From assembly GCF_963966145.1 (NCBI RefSeq), contig NC_091047.1, positions 30,938,001 to 31,002,000 of the forward strand: DNA of 64,000 nt. The letters are read 5' to 3'. Both the position numbers and the translations under genes were made by a program. The stretch comes from Tenebrio molitor (Eukaryota > Arthropoda > Insecta > Coleoptera > Tenebrionidae). Positions 62,601-64,000 of this stretch are shown here, piece by piece (the first letter of the stretch is position 1; every line of letters starts with the position of its first letter). The notes beneath the pieces are model-generated. The model searched no databases. It saw nothing but the letters and a program-made list of their open reading frames with translations, and had not been told where the DNA came from.

Positions 62601-64000
62601 AAAATCCGCGCAGAAATCGGGTTTCTGCGCGCATTTCTGTCACAGCCAAGGACCAACAAAAAACTTACCCTTTGTTCTGCAGGCAATATCAAACCCTTTT
62701 CGTGAGCTTTAATAAAATCGATCTCTTTGTCGTCATTATTATCCCTTATCCTACCATCAACTGGATTGACCAGTTTGGTGTCGATTGCGCTGAGCAGAGA
62801 TACCACACCTCCACTCTCCGGGTCTTTGACCACTGTGCTAGATGGATCGATCAAGTTATCGGCGATGGCCTCATCGAGAGTCAGCCGCCTCCTGTCGATA
62901 ATCGACGTAGTGGTGAACGGATAAGTGAACCCTCCAGTGGTGGGGTTATACAGGCCATAAATTATGGCTTCTATAAGCGTGAAGCCGCGAGACGGAGTGA
63001 TTAACAAGCCACTATCGATAGCAGCCGGGAGAGGGTAGAGCTTCGAGGTAGAACTGTCGAGGACGTTGCCTTTGTCGGCATCTATGAGGCCCTTCCTGAA
63101 GCCTTCGGGAAGCTTAATTAGTTTCTTCTTGTTACCGTCTTTGATCAAAGCTGTGTCGGGGTCGATAAAACCCAAACTGAGCGAGTCTTTCAATGACAGG
63201 ACTTCTTGGGACTGCGGCTCAGTGAACTTTCCGGTGTTAACGTCAAGATGGTTTGATTGGACGGCTTGGAGAAAGGTCAGGGGTTCTTCGAGGTACAAAA
63301 TCACGTTTTGATCGTAAGTTACGGCGCGCGATTTGACTTTATCTTTTTGAGGCTCGAAAGCGACTGTCTTGTTAATATCGAGAATGTTATTGTCGATCGC
63401 GTCTTTAACTTTCTTGAATCTACCGGTCTGCAAGTCTTTGACTACCGCTCGGTCCGGATCGATTTGTTCGAACTTAATGGCGGTTTCAAGGGTACATTCG
63501 TGCACGGGTTTCGCTGCCTTCACCGAATCCGTAACCGTTTTCTGAATCGCTTCCTCGGCTAGAGGTCGGTCCAAAGTGACCAAGAGACCCTTGTCTAAAG
63601 CTACGTCGAAGTTGTAAGTCTGTTTGGACTTCGCATCAAGAACGCGACCCTTATCTACGTCGATTTTGCCGTCTTGGATTGCCAAAGGTAGAGATTTTAC
63701 GTTTCCGGTGAAGGGATCTTTGAAAGCGGTAGTGGTGGAGTCTATTAAGTTATTGGAAAGTGCTTGTCCGAGATCGTAGAATTCGGCGTTAACCGGATCG
63801 GCAAATTTGCCTGAATCTGGTCGGTACAAACCGTTCTTGATTGCTTCATCAAGTGTCAAGTTTCGTTTAACTGTCACGATCAGGCCTTTGCGCTTTGCCT
63901 CGAGCAACGTGATCGAGTTACCGTTCGGCAAAACAAAAATGCCCACTTCTGGATCAATTAACTTGATCTCCACGGCTTCCGGTAAAGTTATATACTTGTT
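38483..64000 (-). CDS. shot: Short stop / spectraplakin (MACF1-dystonin orthologue), 3' part
   Basis: Gene-level entry; the 5' end is outside the window. Called exons in order: >64000-62669, 61597-61028, 60983-60606, 60556-55859, 55806-53965, 53912-53758, 53172-52814, 52768-50758, 50594-50526, 47392-47354 (cassette), 47051/47042-46977 (cassette), 46804-46524, 46435-46206, 46147-46030, 45540-45484 (cassette), 43938-43781, 43487-43452 (cassette), 42427-42166, 42104-41951 and 38630-38483. All phases match. The protein links actin (N-terminal CH domains, not in view) to microtubules (GAS2 domain and SxIP tail) and acts in axon growth, epithelial and muscle attachment. The plectin-repeat exon followed by a long rod is the layout of the large isoforms. 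Confidence 0.93.
38631..39776 (-). other. shot intron, left part
   Basis: Contains a plus-strand open frame (39042-39260) whose LLAIGIFDLLDLLADDLVLV piece loosely recalls the N-terminus of Harbinger transposases. That is weak, and I do not call a gene. Confidence 0.35.
39891..40801. mobile_element. Inner element (911 bp) of a triple nest
   Basis: CAGGGTGATTCAAGTTTTAC at the left, GTAAAACTTGAAATACCCTG at the right. TA at 39889-39890 and 40802-40803. It lies inside the outer MITE; the solo copy at 12480 shows the empty site. Non-coding. Confidence 0.85.
40327..40518. repeat. Innermost palindrome of the nest
   Basis: CAGTCTTAGGACAGAATAGC at the left is inverted at the right (ATTTTGTCCTAACACTG). 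The arms are about 88 bp with near 80% identity, including ACAACTTTGCGTTA and AGCTGGTTC blocks. A foldback MITE inserted in the inner element. Confidence 0.8.
41631..41809. mobile_element. Small MITE in the last shot intron
   Basis: CGAGTGATTCTCAAAC at the left, GTTTGAGAATCACTCT at the right. Next to it, AAGCGATCAAACTTGCG...TTTGATCGCTT (41813-41847) is a further short hairpin. Confidence 0.65.
41951..42104 (-). CDS. shot: shot tail exon with SxIP motif
   Basis: Acceptor TTGGTGTAG, donor GTGAGA. Phase 1 in, phase 2 out. It encodes DDGTPSRIPRRTPTSSRVPS, AGSSLRRTQNGTGGSRPRTP and TGLVSPASPAG. TPSRIPR holds S-R-I-P in a basic Ser/Pro context, the SxIP motif by which spectraplakins bind EB1 at microtubule plus ends (known for the family). 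The frame giving a 71-residue ATG ORF here is a shadow. Confidence 0.9.
42166..42427 (-). CDS. shot: shot tail exon, Ser/Arg/Pro-rich
   Basis: Acceptor TTTATGTTTAG, donor GTGAGT. Phase 0 in, phase 1 out. It encodes VRERSARSVPMGSLPRTTKS, SLSAGTPDSLSDNESATFRT, PRKPSSYRSTLTPGGSRSNS and repeats of the (S)RxGSRPxSK type (SRPASRTGSRPGSKPPSRHG). This is the GSR-repeat region that binds the microtubule lattice in spectraplakins. An inverted repeat lies about 40-110 bp upstream in the intron (42468-42537). Confidence 0.9.
42687..42849 (-). CDS. Candidate alternative tail exons
   Basis: Two open stretches with donors: 42849-42773 encodes AAIGPEKDHHKLLYLSQVPM then VGIPQ before GTAAGG, and 42710-42687 encodes IVVMGPGQ before GTGAGA. 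The second is phase 0/0 and could join 42427. The first needs a phase-1 partner that I could not find, and the acceptor of the second is purine-rich. Possible isoform-specific exons of shot, or chance. Confidence 0.25.
43452..43487 (-). CDS. shot: shot 36-nt microexon
   Basis: AGTGTTAG acceptor and GTAAGTCC donor. Phase 0 on both sides; encodes SNTPPSRGAASK. Length and phase allow skipping without frame change, and the composition matches the tail. Inferred cassette exon. Confidence 0.7.
43781..43938 (-). CDS. shot: shot exon after GAS2 domain
   Basis: Acceptor CCTCACACAG, donor GTATTG. Phase 1 in, phase 0 out. It encodes AKGRTNIELREQFILADGVS, QTMTAFKPKTSASSPASGSS and ASSLRTPQGPITK. The KGRTN-ELRE-FILADG block directly after the GAS2 domain is a conserved spectraplakin signature. 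From here the tail turns Ser-rich and disordered. Confidence 0.92.
43939..45483 (-). other. shot intron with two adjacent MITEs
   Basis: Contains a GGGGCCTATTCTGTAATTTT...CACAATACGCCCC MITE (44638-44784) followed by the Harbinger-type MITE at 44788. A hairpin at 44151-44220 (GGGTCCTCTCATGCCA / TGGCATGAGGTGACCC) is unexplained. Confidence 0.5.
44788..44938. mobile_element. 151-bp Harbinger-type MITE
   Basis: TGCCCGGTTTCTGGAAC at the left, GTTTCCAGAAACTGGGCC at the right. TTA on both sides (44785-44787 and 44939-44941). Also inverted inside: GCAATAACTAACTGGAC against GAGTTAACTGGCC. Confidence 0.85.
45484..45540 (-). CDS. shot: shot 57-nt cassette exon next to GAS2
   Basis: Acceptor AACGTTAG, donor GTAAGC. 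Phase 1 on both sides, so inclusion changes ...NDPCR-AKGRTN... to ...NDPCR-VLPLPHPDIPDQHEPWCPL-AKGRTN.... The insert is Pro-rich and ends the GAS2 domain differently. Alternative splicing at this junction is known in the family; this particular cassette is inferred from phase and splice sites. Confidence 0.75.
46030..46147 (-). CDS. shot: shot GAS2-related domain, second exon
   Basis: Acceptor TTTTTTGTAG, donor GTAAGT. Phase 0 in, phase 1 out. It encodes FGESQKLRLVRILRSTVMVR and VGGGWVALDEFLVKNDPCR, the C-terminal half of the GAR/GAS2 zinc-containing fold with its V(R)VGGGW.L.EFL..NDPCR core, which binds and stabilises microtubules. Confidence 0.95.
46206..46435 (-). CDS. shot: shot EF-hand 2 and GAS2 first half
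   Basis: Acceptor TTTTTTTTTCAG, donor GTGAGT. Two bases complete a Lys codon, phase 0 out. It encodes FDTSRLEMKHVADMFDQDNR, GLIDWKKFIAALRPDWEEKP, then the GAS2 opening CTCRQKFRVFQVGEGKYR. The second EF-hand loop, DQDNRGLIDWKK, has Lys at position 12 in place of the usual Glu, so it probably binds calcium poorly. Confidence 0.95.
46524..46804 (-). CDS. shot: shot rod end and EF-hand 1
   Basis: Acceptor CTTGTTTAG, donor GTGAGT. Phase 2 in, phase 1 out. It encodes EPEFRSPRVKFLYDKWRHVW, MLSWERQRELYDHLAYLKEK, NFSWDDWRKRFLKFMNYKKS and RLTDLFRKMDKDNNELIPRD. This is the conserved block leading into EF-hand 1, whose loop DKDNNELIPRDD has Glu at position 6 where Gly is usual. Confidence 0.95.
46977..47051 (-). 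CDS. shot: shot cassette exon (75 or 66 nt)
   Basis: Donor GGCAG/GTACAC at 46977. Two acceptors nine bases apart, GTCGACAG (start 47051) and CGTTCCAG (start 47042), both give phase 2 in and out. It encodes SRS-SPGRELSPDPQLPHIGPRF-PPG, a Pro-rich linker between rod and EF-hands. Phase-neutral, so probably alternative; a NAGNAG-like choice is possible. Confidence 0.65.
47354..47392 (-). CDS. shot: shot 39-nt cassette exon
   Basis: Acceptor TTTTGTAG, donor GTTAGA (weak). Phase 2 on both sides, encoding FKGSRDLLSQRG between the RKQ end of exon 50526 and EPEFRSP. Skipping keeps frame. The weak donor suggests regulated use. Confidence 0.6.
48350..48608 (+). mobile_element. MITE family M1, copy 3, with long internal palindrome
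   Basis: TTTATTTAACGAGTTAGTGT to TGAGTGTCGAACAAAAA. The centre GTTTAAAACGCGTTTTAAAC is the axis of a palindrome with arms of about 55 bp that reach ATTGTGCTC / GCGCAATTT. Confidence 0.8.
49156..49472. mobile_element. 317-bp MITE, TA-flanked
   Basis: CAGGGTTATTCTAAATCATT at the left and AATCATTTAGAATAACTTTG at the right, with about 38 bp of inverted similarity (GTAGTCGAAGTAGGC). TA at 49154-49155 and 49473-49474. Confidence 0.85.
49690..49884. mobile_element. MITE family E, copy 2
   Basis: TTTGTCCAGCGAGAGATTGG at the left and CCAATCTCTCGCTGGACAAA at the right. Inverted copy of 27817-28017, including TTTCAGGGCAAACATGTTAC. Confidence 0.82.
50526..50594 (-). CDS. shot: shot exon after the rod
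   Basis: Acceptor TTTCTTTCACCAG, donor GTATGT. Phase 2 on both sides, 69 nt. Encodes I(R)GSQHDIREPSPDNYGSLGRKQ. A short charged linker after the last spectrin repeat, with no ATG, missed by ORF scans. Phase-neutral, so possibly skippable. Confidence 0.8.
50758..52768 (-). CDS. shot: shot spectrin-repeat rod, last part
   Basis: Starts after a 45-nt in-frame intron (GTGAGT...TTCTAG), ends at CCTAT/GTAAGT (phase 2). It encodes about 670 residues of tandem spectrin repeats with the recurring W in helix A/C (QWRGLMQKAADRQRELEVSL, TQLKQRWDSVTSRANDKKIK-like, WLxxAE motifs). It ends in the basic VKATSNAKEPKRFVKGKGP. The repeats act as an elastic spacer between the actin- and microtubule-binding ends. 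Confidence 0.93.
52814..53172 (-). CDS. shot: shot spectrin-repeat exon
   Basis: Acceptor TTTTTCGTTAG; the first G completes an Arg codon from 53758. It encodes QAQELTERTSADQAAAIKEP, LSAVNKRWDDLLRGIVERQR and WIGKSDKTLDELKPVQGDPQ up to RQIIESGEG. Phase 1 out. If the next 45 nt are not removed, translation reads on in frame. Confidence 0.9.
53173..53757 (-). other. shot intron, 585 bp
   Basis: No exon or recognisable repeat. Overlapping open frames on both strands at 53384-53602 lack features. Confidence 0.4.
53758..53912 (-). CDS. shot: shot 155-nt spectrin-repeat exon
   Basis: Acceptor TTTGTGTTTCCAG, donor GTAAGC. Phase 0 in, phase 2 out. It encodes NLLDFLEKAEKKFTKMGPLG, TDIDAVKKQIDQLKKFKAEV and DPHMVKVEALN. 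No ATG-led ORF covers it. It carries the first two helices of a repeat completed by the next exon. Confidence 0.9.
53965..55806 (-). CDS. shot: shot spectrin-repeat exon, 1,842 nt
   Basis: Acceptor TTGTTTTGTAG, donor GTAAGA; phase 0 on both sides. It encodes 614 residues from NLTEEISSRQQDVDGTVDAG to MEKAMEFHETLQ. There are five to six spectrin repeats, each with a helix-A Trp-containing WLxxxE motif (VEWMQGAESVLQ, LLDWFREVEGQIKDAE, VLANWLSDIEEQISML). The helices are acidic and highly charged, and the linkers have no insertions. Confidence 0.95.
55859..60556 (-). CDS. shot: shot giant spectrin-repeat exon, 4,698 nt
   Basis: Acceptor ATATTGAAG after a 49-nt intron, donor GTAAGT; phase 0 on both sides. 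It encodes 1,566 residues with about a dozen or more spectrin repeats. In the first third, about 59,350-59,550, a Ser/Pro/Arg-rich linker (PDSPSKRRSQVYSPTKRTYR, DGRSPSPTKGLSPLSPGGSS, GFSSRRSSQDGFH) breaks the helical rod. The rest has regular QWRDL/RWDKLNNDL/WLTDTEE motifs. Long open frames on the plus strand across this exon are antisense shadows. Confidence 0.95.
60606..60983 (-). CDS. shot: shot spectrin-repeat exon, 378 nt
   Basis: Begins after a 44-nt intron ending GAGCTAG (TTCCAG/GAG, six bases on, is an alternative). Donor GTAAGT. It encodes (FQ)EYLAILNDFRTSLPSRLHHI, SEVSLVGQQYRDLYNRANNL and AKQWLRDAEPRAIKVLDEPI. One full repeat, phase 0/0. Confidence 0.92.
61028..61597 (-). CDS. shot: shot first rod exon in view, 570 nt
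   Basis: Acceptor ATACTTGCAG, donor GTAAGT; phase 0/0, 190 residues. It encodes QAVEEKYKLCDETLAKLLQW, IGEVEDKIASQDVIHEVEED and SDWLGKARRILEDKERALSD. It joins the plectin-repeat exon (62669, phase 0) or could be used without it. Confidence 0.92.
61598..62668 (-). other. shot intron, 1.07 kb
   Basis: No clear minus-strand exon. A plus-strand stretch (62398-62462) has AG/GTAAGT borders and an open frame, but there is no partner exon and it is not called. Confidence 0.4.
62669..64000 (-). CDS. shot: shot plectin-repeat exon (partial, runs off the edge)
   Basis: Open from the right edge to a GTAAGT donor (phase 0) at 62669, at least 444 residues. It consists of plectin/plakin repeats of about 38 residues with the usual '(T/S)LxEAxxxGLID..TG...DP..G..xxLxxAIxxGLI' pattern: LIDPEVGIFVLPNGNSITLL, EAKRKGLI; LDEAIKNGLYRPDSGKFADP; LTLDEAIADNLIDPSSTVVK. 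In the family these repeats lie between the plakin domain and the rod in large isoforms and bind other cytoskeletal partners. Many plakin genes splice such exons alternatively. Confidence 0.95.

Overview
The window is AT-rich eukaryotic DNA from an insect, most likely a beetle (inference from codon use, short introns, MITE-rich non-coding DNA and the families of transposase relics). Host coding sequence comes from two convergent genes. On the minus strand, from the right edge (64000) to a stop codon at 38483, lies the 3' two-thirds of a spectraplakin, the orthologue of Drosophila short stop (shot; vertebrate MACF1/DST). In transcript order it has a plectin-repeat exon, a very long spectrin-repeat rod (about 3,300 residues), two EF-hands, a GAS2-related microtubule-binding domain, and a basic Ser/Pro/Arg tail with an SxIP motif. 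Splice phases agree across all called exons, and several phase-neutral microexons cluster at the rod/EF-hand, GAS2 and tail junctions.

On the plus strand, two exons encode the end of a class A neuropeptide-type GPCR: TM7 with an NPxxY motif (20097-20209) and the cytoplasmic tail with stop (37561-37754). They join in frame across a 17,351-bp intron. Upstream exons were not found in the first 20 kb. The stop codons of the two genes are about 730 bp apart, tail to tail.

The left 38 kb is otherwise a dense layer of mobile DNA. At 302-3382 is a nearly complete PIF/Harbinger element with TTA target-site duplication, a Myb/SANT accessory gene and a decayed transposase. There are relics of Tc1/mariner-type transposases (8.2, 9.1, 21.9, 24.0, 26.4 and 33-34 kb), a THAP-domain fragment (24.5 kb), a hAT-type element with an 8-bp duplication (30.6-31.2 kb) and many TA-flanked MITEs. 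Nested insertions with matching empty sites elsewhere in the window let several boundaries be read directly.

The least explained signal is a set of about 15 hairpins of 90-160 bp between 11 and 36 kb. Their stems differ in sequence, yet they share an architecture: outer AATAGTATA/TATACTATT, a CACG box on one arm facing CAAG on the other (a conserved mismatch that gives polarity), a variable stem, and a loop close to CTCGnCTnCGnCTCG. They sit at junctions between other repeat modules. None was seen in shot exons or introns, although two shorter hairpins with related GTCGAGA stems lie in a shot intron.

All calls come from reading the sequence; no database search was possible.
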